Shown here: piece after piece, positions 1 to 8,774 of the stretch
Layout: each line of letters begins with the position of its first letter
Position numbering within the stretch: position 1 is the first letter of the stretch
NCBI RefSeq assembly: GCF_014191355.1
Contig: NZ_JACHWM010000003.1
Span: 124,001 to 188,000 of the forward strand
Direction of reading: 5' to 3'
Source: Methylobacterium sp. R2-1
Lineage (GTDB): Bacteria > Pseudomonadota > Alphaproteobacteria > Rhizobiales > Beijerinckiaceae
DNA: 64,000 bases
Made by a program: the position numbers and the translations under genes
The notes under the pieces: generated by a model
The model's input: the letters and a program-made list of their open reading frames with translations, nothing else
Databases searched by the model: none
Told to the model about the DNA's origin: nothing

Positions 1-616
1 GCACGGCCCGGTCCTTCACGAGGTCGACGCCGAGCACCAGCATCGCGCCCGTGCCGAGGATGCGCCCGAACACGTCGAGAAGGTGGGCCGCCTCACCGGG
101 CTCGAAATTGCCGATGGTCGAGCCGGGAAAGAAGCCGGCGAGCGCCCGGCCCTTGAAACCTTCCGGCAGGGTGAAGGGGCGGGTGAAGTCGGCGACCACC
201 GGCTCGACGGTGAGATCGGGGAAATCGCCGCGCAGCGTCTCGGCCTGCTCGCGCAGAAAGTCGCCCGAGACATCGACGGGGAGATAGGCCGAGAGCCCCG
301 GCAGGTGGCGCAGCAGGCGCCGCAGCTTGGCGGTCGAGCCGCTGCCGAACTCGACGAGCGCCGCGCCCTCCGGCAGCAGCGCGGCGATGTCGGGGCCGCG
401 CTCGTCGAGGATGCCGAGTTCCGTCCGGGTCGGGTAGTATTCCGGCAGGGCGGTGATCTGCTCGAACAGGGCCGAGCCGGCCGCGTCATAGAAATACTTG
501 GCCGGCAGCGCCTTCGGACTTGCGCCGAGCCCGTCCCAGACATCGGCCAGGAACAGGCCGTTCTCGGACATGGGAGCGGCGGGGCTGGAGGCCGTCAGGC
601 GGGGATCGATCGTCAC
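1..616 (-). CDS. egtD: L-histidine N-alpha-methyltransferase EgtD (C-terminus off window)
   Basis: The EgtD family methylates the histidine amino group three times with SAM to give hercynine, the first step of ergothioneine synthesis in the cytoplasm. The 205 codons present read as the N-terminal part of the usual ~320 aa: an AKYFYDAAGSALFEQIT segment, a SAM-site VEFGSGSTAKLRRLL segment and GFFPGSTIGNFEP. The start is taken as GTG at 614-616 because GGAG lies 8-9 nt upstream; an in-frame ATG at 569-571 is the alternative. It lies 42 nt after egtB on the same strand, so the two form an operon. The rest of the gene is beyond the left edge. Confidence 0.93.
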   Translation of the reverse strand, partial: MTIDPRLTASSPAAPMSENGLFLADVWDGLGASPKALPAKYFYDAAGSALFEQITALPEYYPTRTELGILDERGPDIAALLPEGAALVEFGSGSTAKLRRLLRHLPGLSAYLPVDVSGDFLREQAETLRGDFPDLTVEPVVADFTRPFTLPEGFKGRALAGFFPGSTIGNFEPGEAAHLLDVFGRILGTGAMLVLGVDLVKDRAV

Positions 617-658
617 AGGCTTACTCCGGGACCGCGGGAGGGTGGGCGAGGCGGGTGA

Positions 659-1921
659 TCAGCCTCGCGCGTCGGCGAGCCGCAGGCCGGTGAACTGCCA
701 GCGCTGGTGCGGGTAGAAGAAATTGCGGTAGCCGGCCCGCGCATGTCCGTCCGGCGTGGCGACCGAGGAGCCGCGCAGCACGTACTGGCTCGACATGAAC
801 TTGCCGTTGTACTCGCCGAGCGCCCCCGCCACCGGCCGGTAGCCCGGATAGGGGCCGTAGGCGCTGCGGGTCCATTGCCAGACGAGGCCGAAGGCGTCGT
901 CGATCAGGCCGTCGCGTGCGGCGACCTCCCACTCGGCTTCCGTCGGCAGGTCGCGGCCCGCCCAGCGGGCATAGGCGTCGGCCTCGAAGTAGCTGACATG
1001 GGTCACGGGCACGTCGGGATCGACGGCCTTGCGGCCGGCGAGCGACATCATCGACCAGCCCTCGGAGTCCCGCCGCCAGTATCCCGGTGCCTCCCAGCCC
1101 TCGCGCTGCAGCCAGAGCCAACCCTCGTTGAGCCATAGCTCGGGCCGGGCGTAGCCGTCATCCGCCATGAAGGCGAGCCAGTCACCGTTCGTCACGAGGC
1201 CACGGTCGATGGTGCTGCCGAGCATGAGCACGTCGTGGCGCGGGCTCTCGTTGTCGAAGGCGAAGCCCTGGCCCGCGTGGCCGATCTGGGTGATGCCTCT
1301 TTCGAGGGCAGCTTTGCCAGCACTTGCCTGCGCGGCACGCATCGTCCAGCCGGAATCGTAGACTGGATCGAGCGGGTTCTGCGCGAAAGCGTGCAGGATA
1401 TCGGTGAACATCAGCTCCTGATGCTGCTGCTCGTGGTAGAGGCCGATCTCCAGGATCGGCAGTGCCCGCCCCAGCGCGTCGTCGGAGGTCTCGCGCAGCC
1501 ACACCGTCACCGCGCGATCGACATGGGCGCGGTAGGCGGCGGTCTCCTCCGCGGTCGGCCGGGTGATCATCCCGCGCATGAAGCGCGGCTGCCGGGGCCC
1601 GGCTTGCACGTAGTAAGAATTGAACAGGTAGTGCAGGCGCTCGTCGTAGAGGGCGTAGCCCGGCAGGTGCTCGCGCAGCAGGAACTGCTCGAAGAACCAT
1701 GTCGTGTGTGCCCGGTGCCACTTGGTCGGGCTCGCATCTTCCATCGACTGGATCTGCTGATCCTCCGGCGAGAGCGGGGCGGCGCGGCGCTCGGTCTCGT
1801 CGCGGACGGTGCGGAAGGCCGCGATCCAGGCGTCGCGGTCGATCGGGCGGGCTTCGAGCGGGGGCGGCGGGAAGGCCGCGCTGCTCTCCGAATGGGTGAG
1901 ACGTGCTGCGCCGGCTGCCAT
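659..1921 (-). CDS. egtB: Ergothioneine biosynthesis protein EgtB (hercynine oxygenase)
   Basis: EgtB is a non-haem iron enzyme that joins a thiol donor to hercynine with oxygen, giving a sulfoxide. The 420-aa product has the two expected parts. The N-terminal DinB_2 four-helix domain carries the iron histidines in HRAHTTWF (H72) and HEQQHQE (H163, H167). The C-terminal FGE-sulfatase/SUMF1 domain has GLVWQWTRSAYGPYPGY and, near the end, VLRGSSVATPDGHARAGYRN. The ATG start has a strong GGAGGAAGAG ribosome site. The sequence does not show whether the thiol donor is gamma-glutamylcysteine or cysteine. It is co-directional with egtD. Confidence 0.95.
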   Translation of the reverse strand: MAAGAARLTHSESSAAFPPPPLEARPIDRDAWIAAFRTVRDETERRAAPLSPEDQQIQSMEDASPTKWHRAHTTWFFEQFLLREHLPGYALYDERLHYLFNSYYVQAGPRQPRFMRGMITRPTAEETAAYRAHVDRAVTVWLRETSDDALGRALPILEIGLYHEQQHQELMFTDILHAFAQNPLDPVYDSGWTMRAAQASAGKAALERGITQIGHAGQGFAFDNESPRHDVLMLGSTIDRGLVTNGDWLAFMADDGYARPELWLNEGWLWLQREGWEAPGYWRRDSEGWSMMSLAGRKAVDPDVPVTHVSYFEADAYARWAGRDLPTEAEWEVAARDGLIDDAFGLVWQWTRSAYGPYPGYRPVAGALGEYNGKFMSSQYVLRGSSVATPDGHARAGYRNFFYPHQRWQFTGLRLADARG

Positions 1922-2118
1922 TGTTGGAATCTCTTCCTCCGTTGCGCGGCGGAAATAGACGCCGATTGCCTTATGACAACGTCGAGACCCGCCAAGCTGT
2001 TCGTCGCACCCCGTGTCGCACCTCTCGCTGCCCCCTGCGAAGCGCGGCCTTTTTGCAGCCGCAGTGAGGTGTCCTTAACCGTCGCCGCCGGACACTCGCC
2101 GCCCCAAGGTTTCCATGG

Positions 2119-3018
2119 ATGCGCGAGCCTAAGGCGGCGGTCATGCGGATCGATCTAATGGCAGGGGCGACCCTTTCGGCGGCATTGCCGGCGCGGAACG
2201 TGCAGCCGGTCATCCTCGTCTTCGATTCCGGCCTCGGCGGCCTCACCGTGCTGGAGCAGGTGCGCCGCGCCCGTCCGGACGCAGCCTATGTCTACGCGGC
2301 GGACGACGCGGCCTTCCCTTACGGTGCGCTGACCGAGGATCGGCTGGTGGCGCGGGTGATCGCGGTGATGGAGCGGCTGCTGACGCGCCACGCCCCCGAC
2401 CTCGTGGTGATCGCCTGCAACACCGCCTCGACCCTGGTGCTGCCGGTCCTGCGCCAACGCTTCGTCACGCCCTTCGTCGGCGTGGTGCCCCCGATCAAGC
2501 CGGCCGCAGCGCTGACCCGCACGCACCTCGTCTCCCTGCTCGCGACCCCCGGCACGGTGGCACGGGCCTATACCCACGACCTCGTCCGGAATTTTGCGGC
2601 AAACTGCGCTGTGACGCTGGTGGGCTCCAAGAACCTCGCGGGCTATGCCGAGGCCGAGATGGCCGGTGAACCGGTCTCGGACGCGGCGATCCTGGCCGAG
2701 ATCGAACCCTGCTTCGTGGAGGGGATGGACGGCCGGCGCACCGATGTTGTGTGCCTCTCCTGCACCCACTACCCGCTGTTGCTGCCCCGGTTCGAGCGCC
2801 TCGCCCCCTGGTCGGTCACGTGGATCGACCCGGCTCCGGCCATCGCCCGCCGGGTGATCCAGCTTCTCGGCGAGATGCCAGTGCAGGCACCCGACGCGCC
2901 GCCCGCGCGTGCCGTGTTCACCGGTGGGGCCGGGCTGACTCCGGCCCTCGGCCATTCACTCGGGCGGCGGGGACTTTCCGAGACGATGATCGAGGCGATG
3001 CCGCTGGCGGTGAACTGA
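2119..3018 (+). CDS. murI: Glutamate racemase
   Basis: MurI interconverts L- and D-glutamate, supplying D-Glu for peptidoglycan. The 299-aa product shows FDSGLGGLTVL near the N-terminus and the two catalytic cysteines in VIACNTAS (C100) and VCLSCTHYPLLL (C215). It is a little longer than many MurI proteins because of the N-terminal 25-30 residues. ATG at 2143 (MRIDLMAG), with AAGGCGG ~10 nt upstream, is a credible later start, as is 2158. It stands alone, divergent from egtB and convergent with the phosphoesterase that follows. Confidence 0.94.
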   Translation: MREPKAAVMRIDLMAGATLSAALPARNVQPVILVFDSGLGGLTVLEQVRRARPDAAYVYAADDAAFPYGALTEDRLVARVIAVMERLLTRHAPDLVVIACNTASTLVLPVLRQRFVTPFVGVVPPIKPAAALTRTHLVSLLATPGTVARAYTHDLVRNFAANCAVTLVGSKNLAGYAEAEMAGEPVSDAAILAEIEPCFVEGMDGRRTDVVCLSCTHYPLLLPRFERLAPWSVTWIDPAPAIARRVIQLLGEMPVQAPDAPPARAVFTGGAGLTPALGHSLGRRGLSETMIEAMPLAVN

Positions 3019-3027
3019 GGCGAGCCG

Positions 3028-3585
3028 TCACCGCGATTCGCGTGGTGCCAACTCCTCCGGCACCAGCGTCGCCGCATCCTGCCGCGCCACGATCTCGGCG
3101 AGACCGACCGGCGAGAAATCCCAGGCATCCACCCCGACGTCGCAGGAGCGGGTGGTGTCGGCCAGCGTCGCATGGGTGTGGCCGTACAGGTGCCGGGTCT
3201 CGCGCCACAGGCCCGGCCAGGCCCGATGGGCGTAATGCGCCAGGAACAGCCGCCACGTCCGGCCCGCCTCATCCACCACAGCGATCCGGGCGCTTTCCAC
3301 CGGCGGTTCGGCCCACGGCAGATCGAGCACACGATTGCTGTCGTGGTTGCCGCGCACCAGCCGTTTGATGCCGTTCAGCCGCGCGAACACCGCGGCGCAA
3401 TGCTCGCGGCTCGCACGGGCCGCGAAGTCGCCGAGATGCCAAACCTCGTCCGCCGCCTGCACGCGCGCGTTCCAGCGGGTGATCAGCTCCGCGTCATGCG
3501 CCTCCACCGAGGCGAAGCCGCGCCGTCGGCGCTCGACGAGGTGGGCGTCGCCGAAATGCGTGTCGGCGATGAAGAAGGTAGCCAT
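3028..3585 (-). CDS. Calcineurin-like metallophosphoesterase
   Basis: A 185-aa protein of the calcineurin-like phosphoesterase fold. The metal-site blocks appear in order: IADTHFGD (D-x-H), WHLGDFA (GD), VRGNHDS (GNHD), AHYAH and LYGHTHA (GHxH). The start is ATG at 3585, giving MATFFIADTH directly before the first motif; the longer frame upstream adds only low-complexity residues. Similar short proteins are often annotated as phage-type phosphoesterases. The substrate cannot be read from sequence. It converges on murI with 9 nt between stops. Confidence 0.85.
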   Translation of the reverse strand: MATFFIADTHFGDAHLVERRRRGFASVEAHDAELITRWNARVQAADEVWHLGDFAARASREHCAAVFARLNGIKRLVRGNHDSNRVLDLPWAEPPVESARIAVVDEAGRTWRLFLAHYAHRAWPGLWRETRHLYGHTHATLADTTRSCDVGVDAWDFSPVGLAEIVARQDAATLVPEELAPRESR

Positions 3586-3867
3586 GCGTTCTTCACGATG
3601 ATGTGAGACAAGGCGGCGAGCCGAGGCAACCGGAACGTCCGATGGCTCGGCCGGTCTCAACCCGTCTCAACGCACCGCCCGCCGCCCTGTCTCCGCGGCC
3701 GAGCGTGACAGAAGGTACAATGATGCCCATCGGCCGGCCGTACACGCGCGAAGGGATCGGCGGTCTCGGCGGATGGGCCGAAGGCTGCAGCATTTTTCCG
3801 AGGACTCGTGGCGAAGTGTCACTCGGGTTGCTCGGTGCACTTGCTTAAACGTGCTAGCGCCGCTGCT

Positions 3868-4068
3868 ATGCCGGTCTCGACAAAAATCCTCATTGTCGTC
3901 GCCACTGCCGTGATCCTGACGGCGTGGGGGTGGATGCTGGACCTGAGTCTGTCCGCCGCCCATGCTTGGCTCCTCGAACGGATCGGTCATACGGGGATGC
4001 GGCTCCTGATCGGAGCCATGGTGTTTGCAGGGGCCTGGGCCCTCTGGAAGGAGACGGAGGATCGATGA
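3868..4068 (+). CDS. Small membrane protein, first of a tandem pair
   Basis: A 66-aa protein, family not recognised. It has two predicted membrane spans: one after MPVSTK (ILIVVATAVILTAWGWML) and one near the end (RLLIGAMVFAGAWALW). The core LSLSAAHAWLLERIGHTG lies between them and the tail is charged (KETEDR). The same layout and most residues recur in the next gene, so the two are paralogues from a tandem duplication. ATG 3868 is preferred over an upstream in-frame codon because it opens directly on the first hydrophobic span. The stop overlaps the next start as ATGA. Confidence 0.6.
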   Translation: MPVSTKILIVVATAVILTAWGWMLDLSLSAAHAWLLERIGHTGMRLLIGAMVFAGAWALWKETEDR

Positions 4069-4262
4069 GCCGCCCTCTCGCCGTCGCGATTCTGGCGCTC
4101 GCTCTCTATCTCGGCGTGCTGGACTGCCTTCTGAAACTCAGCCTCTCGGCGCTGCATGCCTGGCTGATCGAGCTGATCGGTCGGACCGGCCTGTGGGTCG
4201 TCATCGCGGCCACACTGTTCGGCGGTGGTTGGGTCGTCTGGAGCGAGCAGGAAGACGGCTGA
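4065..4262 (+). CDS. Small membrane protein, second of a tandem pair
   Basis: A 65-aa paralogue of the preceding protein: span one is AVAILALALYLGVLDCLL, the core is LSLSALHAWLIELIGRTG, span two is LWVVIAATLFGGGWVVW, and the tail is acidic (SEQEDG). Conserved positions match the first copy across the whole length. Its ATG overlaps the upstream TGA (ATGA), which implies translational coupling and near-equal production, as for two subunits of one membrane complex. Nothing in the sequence gives a function. Confidence 0.6.
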   Translation: MSRPLAVAILALALYLGVLDCLLKLSLSALHAWLIELIGRTGLWVVIAATLFGGGWVVWSEQEDG

Positions 4263-4318
4263 GCGATGCTCGACCGCATCGTCCCTGCAGCCGCTGACGG
4301 CCTCCCGGCTTAGAGTGC

Positions 4319-4385
4319 CTCACAAAACTCCCGGTCTCTGACCGTTCTCGCTCTGGCGATGACAGTGCGGCGTGAGTTTTGTGAG
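4319..4385. repeat. 12-bp inverted repeat around a 43-nt spacer
   Basis: CTCACAAAACTC at 4319-4330 is matched exactly in reverse complement by GAGTTTTGTGAG at 4374-4385, and the outer flanks (AGTG / CACT) extend it imperfectly. It sits just past the dgkA stop and after the small membrane pair, between two convergent units. It could be a small mobile palindromic element or a long-loop bidirectional terminator. Confidence 0.6.
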
Positions 4386-4391
4386 AGACAC

Positions 4392-4736
4392 TTAGAACCA
4401 GTCGATCACCGCCGCGCCCCAGATCAGGGCCGCGATGACCTGGGTCATGAAGGCGCCCGCCGAGGCGAGATCCTTCACGATCCCGATCCGGTCATGCCGG
4501 TCTGGATGGAGGTGGTCGCACAGCTTCTCGATGGCGGTGTTGAGGAGCTCCGCCCCGAGCATCAGCAGCAGGCTGGCGATCAGCGCCACTCGGACCCACA
4601 GGCTGCCGCCGAGAACGAGCGCCACGGGCAGGCCGAGCACCAGCAGGACGAGTTCGAGCCGCACCGCCCGCTCGGTGCGGCCGCCATGGACGAGGCCGCG
4701 CCAGGAATTCAGGAAGGCGAGATAGAGGGCGGTCAC
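4392..4736 (-). CDS. dgkA: Diacylglycerol kinase (prokaryotic DgkA type)
   Basis: DgkA is a small inner-membrane trimeric enzyme that phosphorylates diacylglycerol with ATP and recycles lipid from envelope glycan synthesis. The 114-aa product (E. coli has about 122) carries the family signature AELLNTAIEKLCDHLHP followed by RIGIVKDLASAGAF, with the catalytic Glu and the KD pair, and three hydrophobic spans. The start is GTG at 4736, overlapping the stop of the AbrB-family gene as GTGA, so it is translationally coupled to that transporter. Confidence 0.88.
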   Translation of the reverse strand: MTALYLAFLNSWRGLVHGGRTERAVRLELVLLVLGLPVALVLGGSLWVRVALIASLLLMLGAELLNTAIEKLCDHLHPDRHDRIGIVKDLASAGAFMTQVIAALIWGAAVIDWF

Positions 4737-5842
4737 GATGACTCTCGCGGGGCCTCGCCCGGGACCGCGCGGGCGATCCACTTGGCGAGGATCGGGCCGG
4801 TCGCCAGCACGACGAACAGGCGCAGCGTCTGCACCGCGAGCACAAAGGACACGTCGGCCTTTGAACCCACGGCGATGATCGCCACCGAATCGAGCCCGCC
4901 GGGACTGGTGGCCAGAAAGGCGGTGAGAAAATCGATCGGCAGCCAGTAGGTCAGAACCCAGGCCCAGCTCCCGCAGAGCAGGATGATCGCGCCTGTCGCG
5001 GCCAGCACGCCCGGCAGCGCGTGAAGCGTCTCGTCCAGGGTCCGCCGGTTGAAGCGCAATCCGACATACCAGCCGATCGCCGCATAGGCGGCATCGAGCG
5101 CCGGTCCGGGCAAGGCGATGTCGAGGACACCGGTGGCGTGCAGGATGGCGCCGAGCAGCATCGGTCCGACCAGCGGGGCGGAGGGCAGCCTCAGCAGGCT
5201 CGCGAGGGCGAACCCGGCCGCGGCGACCGCGATCGTGGCCGCGAGACCGGCCCAGCTCCATCCCTCGCCCGGGGCGCCCGCCCCGGCTGAACCGGGACCA
5301 TCGGCGAGGAGGCGCGCGGCCAGCGAGGCCGAGAGCACCACGGCGGCGACGCGCACATATTGCATGAACGCCACGAGGCGCGGGTCGGCGCCGTAATCCT
5401 CGGCCATCGCCACCATGGCGGCGGCCCCGCCCGGCGAGGAGCCCCAGGCCGCGGTCGTGCCGGGCAGGACGCGCAGCCGCGTCAGGGCCAGCCCGGTCAG
5501 CGCGCCGGCCACCACCGTCACGCCGACGACCGCGAAGATGATGAGACCATCCTCGCGCAGGGTCGCTGCGATTTCGGCGGTCGCGGAGTGGGCGACGAGG
5601 CAGCCGATCACCGCCTGGGCGGCCGCGAACAGTGGGCGTGGCAGCGAGAGCCCGGCACCGCGAACGCCGAAGATGATCGCGGCCAGCATCGGCCCGAGGA
5701 GGAGGGCAGCGGGGAAATGCGCGCGGCTCAGGCCGTAGGCGAGAGCGGCCGAAACGGCGACGAGCGCCGTCCAGCGCAGGAGGATGCGGGTCTCGGGCAC
5801 GGGGGTGGATGCAGGAAGGCGGGGGACGATGGCGCGGGACAA
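4733..5842 (-). CDS. AbrB-family membrane protein (PF05145)
   Basis: A 369-aa polytopic membrane protein of the AbrB family, whose older label 'ammonia monooxygenase' is unreliable. The family is built from an internal duplication, seen here as TTAAWGSSPGGAAAMVAMAE in the first half and FLATSPGGLDSVAIIAVG in the second. Each is followed by a similar helix (LVAFMQYVRVAAVV / FVLAVQTLRLFVVL). About ten hydrophobic spans can be drawn. The substrate is unknown. It is transcribed ahead of dgkA with a 4-nt overlap. Confidence 0.8.
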   Translation of the reverse strand: MSRAIVPRLPASTPVPETRILLRWTALVAVSAALAYGLSRAHFPAALLLGPMLAAIIFGVRGAGLSLPRPLFAAAQAVIGCLVAHSATAEIAATLREDGLIIFAVVGVTVVAGALTGLALTRLRVLPGTTAAWGSSPGGAAAMVAMAEDYGADPRLVAFMQYVRVAAVVLSASLAARLLADGPGSAGAGAPGEGWSWAGLAATIAVAAAGFALASLLRLPSAPLVGPMLLGAILHATGVLDIALPGPALDAAYAAIGWYVGLRFNRRTLDETLHALPGVLAATGAIILLCGSWAWVLTYWLPIDFLTAFLATSPGGLDSVAIIAVGSKADVSFVLAVQTLRLFVVLATGPILAKWIARAVPGEAPRESS

Positions 5843-5982
5843 GGATCCGCGCGAGGCCCCGCGCTACACGCTCTCGCCCGAACTGTCACGGCGAGGCTGC
5901 GACGTCGCCCTGAAGCGGCCACGCCGCGGCGCGGCGCCTGGCAAGGGGCACATGACGCCAGGCAGCCCTCTCCCTCCCACGA

Positions 5983-6930
5983 TTAGGCGCGATATCCCTC
6001 GTCCTCCCCGCAGGCGGCGGTGCCGGCCGGGGCGTGCGCCCGGAAGAAGGCAGCGAGATGCGCGAGGCCGGCCGCACGCGGATCGCTGGAGCGCCAAGCC
6101 AGCGCCACGGTGCGGCCGGGCCCCTCCCCCTCGAAGTGGCGCACCACGGTCAACCCGCTCGGATCGGGGCCTGCGGGAACGGCGAGAGCCGGGATCAGGG
6201 TGTAGCCGGCGCCCGCCGCCACCATCGAGCGCAGAGTCTCCAAACTCGTCGCGTGACGCCCGGCGCCTCTCAGGGTGCCGCAGGCAGCGATCGTCTGATC
6301 GCGCAGGCAGTTGCCCTCGTCGAGCAGCAGCAGGTCCGGTCCATTCAGGTTTTCCGCCCGCGGGGCTGCCCCCTGGGCGAAGGCGTGGTCTGCCGGGCAA
6401 GCGAGCTTGAACGGCTCCACGAAAAGCGGCGAGACCGTGAGGCCAGAGGCCGCCACCGGGAGCGAGACCAAGGCCGCGTCGACCCGCCCGTCGCGCAACC
6501 CGTCGAGGATCTCGGCGGTGCGCGCCTCGCTGAGCGCCAGCGTCAGCAGCGGAAATTCCTGGCGCAGCAGCCGCAGCACGAGAGGGAAATAATAGGGGCC
6601 GAGCGTCTGGATCGCGGCCAGCACCAGCCGGCCGGTCAGGGGCGAGCCGCGCCCCTCGATCGCGAGCGCCAGCAGGCGCTGCGCCTCCGCCAACACCACG
6701 CGCGCCTGCCGGACGATGCCCTGTCCGGCCACGGTCAGCAACACGCCTCGGTTGGATCGTTCGAACAAGGTCAGCCCTAGCGCGTTCTCCAGTTTACGAA
6801 CCTGCACCGAGAGTGTTGGCTGGCTCACGTTGCAGCGCTCGGCGGCCCGACCAAAGTGCCCCTCGTCGGCGACGGCCACCACATATTCCAGATCGCGCAG
6901 GGACAGCCCGGAATGATTCATAGGCTGCAT
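5983..6930 (-). CDS. oxyR: Hydrogen peroxide sensor OxyR (LysR family)
   Basis: This 315-aa LysR-type regulator has the N-terminal winged helix (LRDLEYVVAVADEGHFGRAA, then CNVSQPTLSVQVRKLE) and the effector domain. The OxyR redox cysteines are present with the E. coli spacing: C208 in GNCLRDQ and C217, nine residues apart, followed by HATSLETLRSMVAAGAGYTL. Peroxide is expected to form the C208-C217 disulfide and activate transcription. It is divergent from katA with a dyad between them. Because that dyad covers the first ATG (6930), the ATG at 6921 (MNHSG) may be the true start. Confidence 0.92.
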   Translation of the reverse strand: MQPMNHSGLSLRDLEYVVAVADEGHFGRAAERCNVSQPTLSVQVRKLENALGLTLFERSNRGVLLTVAGQGIVRQARVVLAEAQRLLALAIEGRGSPLTGRLVLAAIQTLGPYYFPLVLRLLRQEFPLLTLALSEARTAEILDGLRDGRVDAALVSLPVAASGLTVSPLFVEPFKLACPADHAFAQGAAPRAENLNGPDLLLLDEGNCLRDQTIAACGTLRGAGRHATSLETLRSMVAAGAGYTLIPALAVPAGPDPSGLTVVRHFEGEGPGRTVALAWRSSDPRAAGLAHLAAFFRAHAPAGTAACGEDEGYRA

Positions 6931-6955
6931 CTATCACAACGTTTGTGACGATGCA
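6926..6955. promoter_or_regulatory. Candidate OxyR operator between oxyR and katA
   Basis: A two-tier dyad reads TGCATC, 2 nt, TCACAA, 3 nt, TTGTGA, 1 nt, GATGCA, symmetric about 6941. It lies at the oxyR 5' end, ~115 nt before the katA start. Its place between a LysR regulator and its obvious target suggests the OxyR binding site, though it is not a close match to the enterobacterial ATAG-type consensus. Confidence 0.5.
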
Positions 6956-7068
6956 TTTGCTAACAGGTCATGCCTGGGTCATACGTCCGAAACAGAATGG
7001 TTCCAGGCTGTGCGGGTGCGTCGAGCGACCCTACCTGAAGCCCCTGCCTCCCAAGGAGAGAGTGACGC

Positions 7069-8658
7069 ATGAGCGAGAACCGTCCGATTCTGACGACCCG
7101 CCAGGGCCATCCGGTCCGCGACAACCAGAGCACGCGCACGGTCGGCGAGCGCGGACCGGCGACGCTCGAGAACTATCAGTTCATCGAGAAGATCACCCAT
7201 TTCGACCGTGAGCGCATTCCCGAGCGCGTGGTGCATGCCCGCGGTGCCGGCGCCCACGGCTGGTTCGAGGCCTATGGCAAGATCGGCGACGAGCCCGCCT
7301 CCAAGTACACCCGCGCCCGCGTCCTCAACGAGACCGGCGTGAAGACGCCGATGTTCGTGCGCTTCTCGACCGTGGCTGGCGCCAAGGAGAGCCCGGAGAC
7401 CGAGCGCGACCCGCGCGGCTTCGCGGTGAAGTTCAAGACCGTCGAGGGCAACTGGGACCTCGTGGGCAACAACCTCAAGGTCTTCTTCATTCGCGACGCG
7501 ATCAAGTTCCCCGACATGATCCACGCGTTCAAGCCGGACCCGGTGACGAACCGCCAGGAGGCGTGGCGCTTCTTCGACTTCGTGGCGCAGCACCCTGAAG
7601 CGATCCACATGGTGACGTGGCTGAAGTCGCCGTGGGGCATCCCGGCCAACTACCGCGAGATGGAAGGCTCGGGCGTCAACACCTACAAGCTGGTCAACGA
7701 CCAGGGCGAGGCGGTGCTCTGCAAGTTCCACTGGCAGCCCAAGCAGGGCGTGCGCAACCTGACCTCCGCACAGGCCTCCGAGATCCAGGCCAAGGATGTC
7801 GGCCACGCCACGCGCGACCTCTACGACAACATCCAGGCCGGCAACTTCCCTGAGTGGGAATTCTGCGTGCAGATCATGCCGGACGGCCCGAACGACCATC
7901 TCTCGTTCGATCCGCTGGACGACACGAAGCGCTGGCCCGAGGACCAGTTCCCGCTGCTTCCGGTCGGTCGCATGGTGCTCGACCGCGTGCCGGACAACTT
8001 CTTCGCTGAGGTCGAGCAGTCGGCCTTCGGCACCGGCGTGCTCGTCGACGGCATCGACTTCTCGGACGACAAGATGCTGCAGGGGCGTACGCTGTCCTAC
8101 TCGGACACGCAGCGTTACCGCGTCGGCGCCAACTACCTGCAGCTGCCGATCAACGCGCCTCAGCCGGGCGTGAAGGTCTACTCGAACCAGCGCGACGGCC
8201 AGATGACCTACGGCGTCGATGGCACGGGCGCCAACAAGCACATCAATTACGAGCCCTCGACGCTTGGCGAGGGCCTCGCCGAGGCACCGAAGAAGAAGGA
8301 ATATCACCAGCCGGTCAGCGGCAATCTCGGCCGCTACCAGACCTCGCGCACCGAGGACGACTACGCCCAGGCGGGTCACCGCTACCGGACCTTCGAGGAC
8401 TGGGAGCGCGAGGACCTGATTGCCAACCTCGTGGCCGACATGAAGCAGTGCCCGGAAGCCATCCAGCTGCGGATGGTCTGGCACTTCTGGCACGCCGACG
8501 AGGATTACGGCCGCCGCGTCGCTGAGGGTGCCGGGATCGATCTGGAGAAGGCCAAGGCCCTGCCGCCGCTGCCGGGCCGCGCCGCCCCGCACAAGCGCCT
8601 CGCGCCTGAGACCTATGCCGAGGGCGGCAATGCCCCGCAGAAGGTCGCCGCCGAGTAA
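7069..8658 (+). CDS. katA: Monofunctional haem catalase
   Basis: This catalase converts hydrogen peroxide to water and oxygen in the cytoplasm. The 529-aa protein carries the distal histidine in [16 protein letters not shown] (H56), the distal asparagine in WDLVGNN (N134), [11 protein letters not shown], and the proximal haem tyrosine in [12 protein letters not shown] (Y344). The length fits the small-subunit monofunctional catalases with a modest C-terminal tail. ATG 7069 has a strong AAGGAGAG site. It is divergent from oxyR, which presumably induces it under peroxide stress. Confidence 0.95.
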   Translation: MSENRPILTTRQGHPVRDNQSTRTVGERGPATLENYQFIEKITHFDRERIPERVVHARGAGAHGWFEAYGKIGDEPASKYTRARVLNETGVKTPMFVRFSTVAGAKESPETERDPRGFAVKFKTVEGNWDLVGNNLKVFFIRDAIKFPDMIHAFKPDPVTNRQEAWRFFDFVAQHPEAIHMVTWLKSPWGIPANYREMEGSGVNTYKLVNDQGEAVLCKFHWQPKQGVRNLTSAQASEIQAKDVGHATRDLYDNIQAGNFPEWEFCVQIMPDGPNDHLSFDPLDDTKRWPEDQFPLLPVGRMVLDRVPDNFFAEVEQSAFGTGVLVDGIDFSDDKMLQGRTLSYSDTQRYRVGANYLQLPINAPQPGVKVYSNQRDGQMTYGVDGTGANKHINYEPSTLGEGLAEAPKKKEYHQPVSGNLGRYQTSRTEDDYAQAGHRYRTFEDWEREDLIANLVADMKQCPEAIQLRMVWHFWHADEDYGRRVAEGAGIDLEKAKALPPLPGRAAPHKRLAPETYAEGGNAPQKVAAE

Positions 8659-8690
8659 GGCAGACGGTCCGCTGGACATGAGCTGACATG

Positions 8691-8730
8691 AAAAACCCCG
8701 CCCGACCGTCAGGCCGAGCGGGGTTTCTTC
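8691..8730. terminator. Bidirectional intrinsic terminator between katA and the BA14K gene
   Basis: The stem AAACCCCGC (8693-8701) pairs with GCGGGGTTT (8718-8726), with T-rich sequence on the plus side and five A on the left that become a T-run on the minus strand. It lies between two convergent genes and can stop both transcripts. Confidence 0.8.
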
Positions 8731-8774
8731 TTGGACAAAGGGAAGCGCCGACAGCGGCGCCTCCCGTTCTGCCG

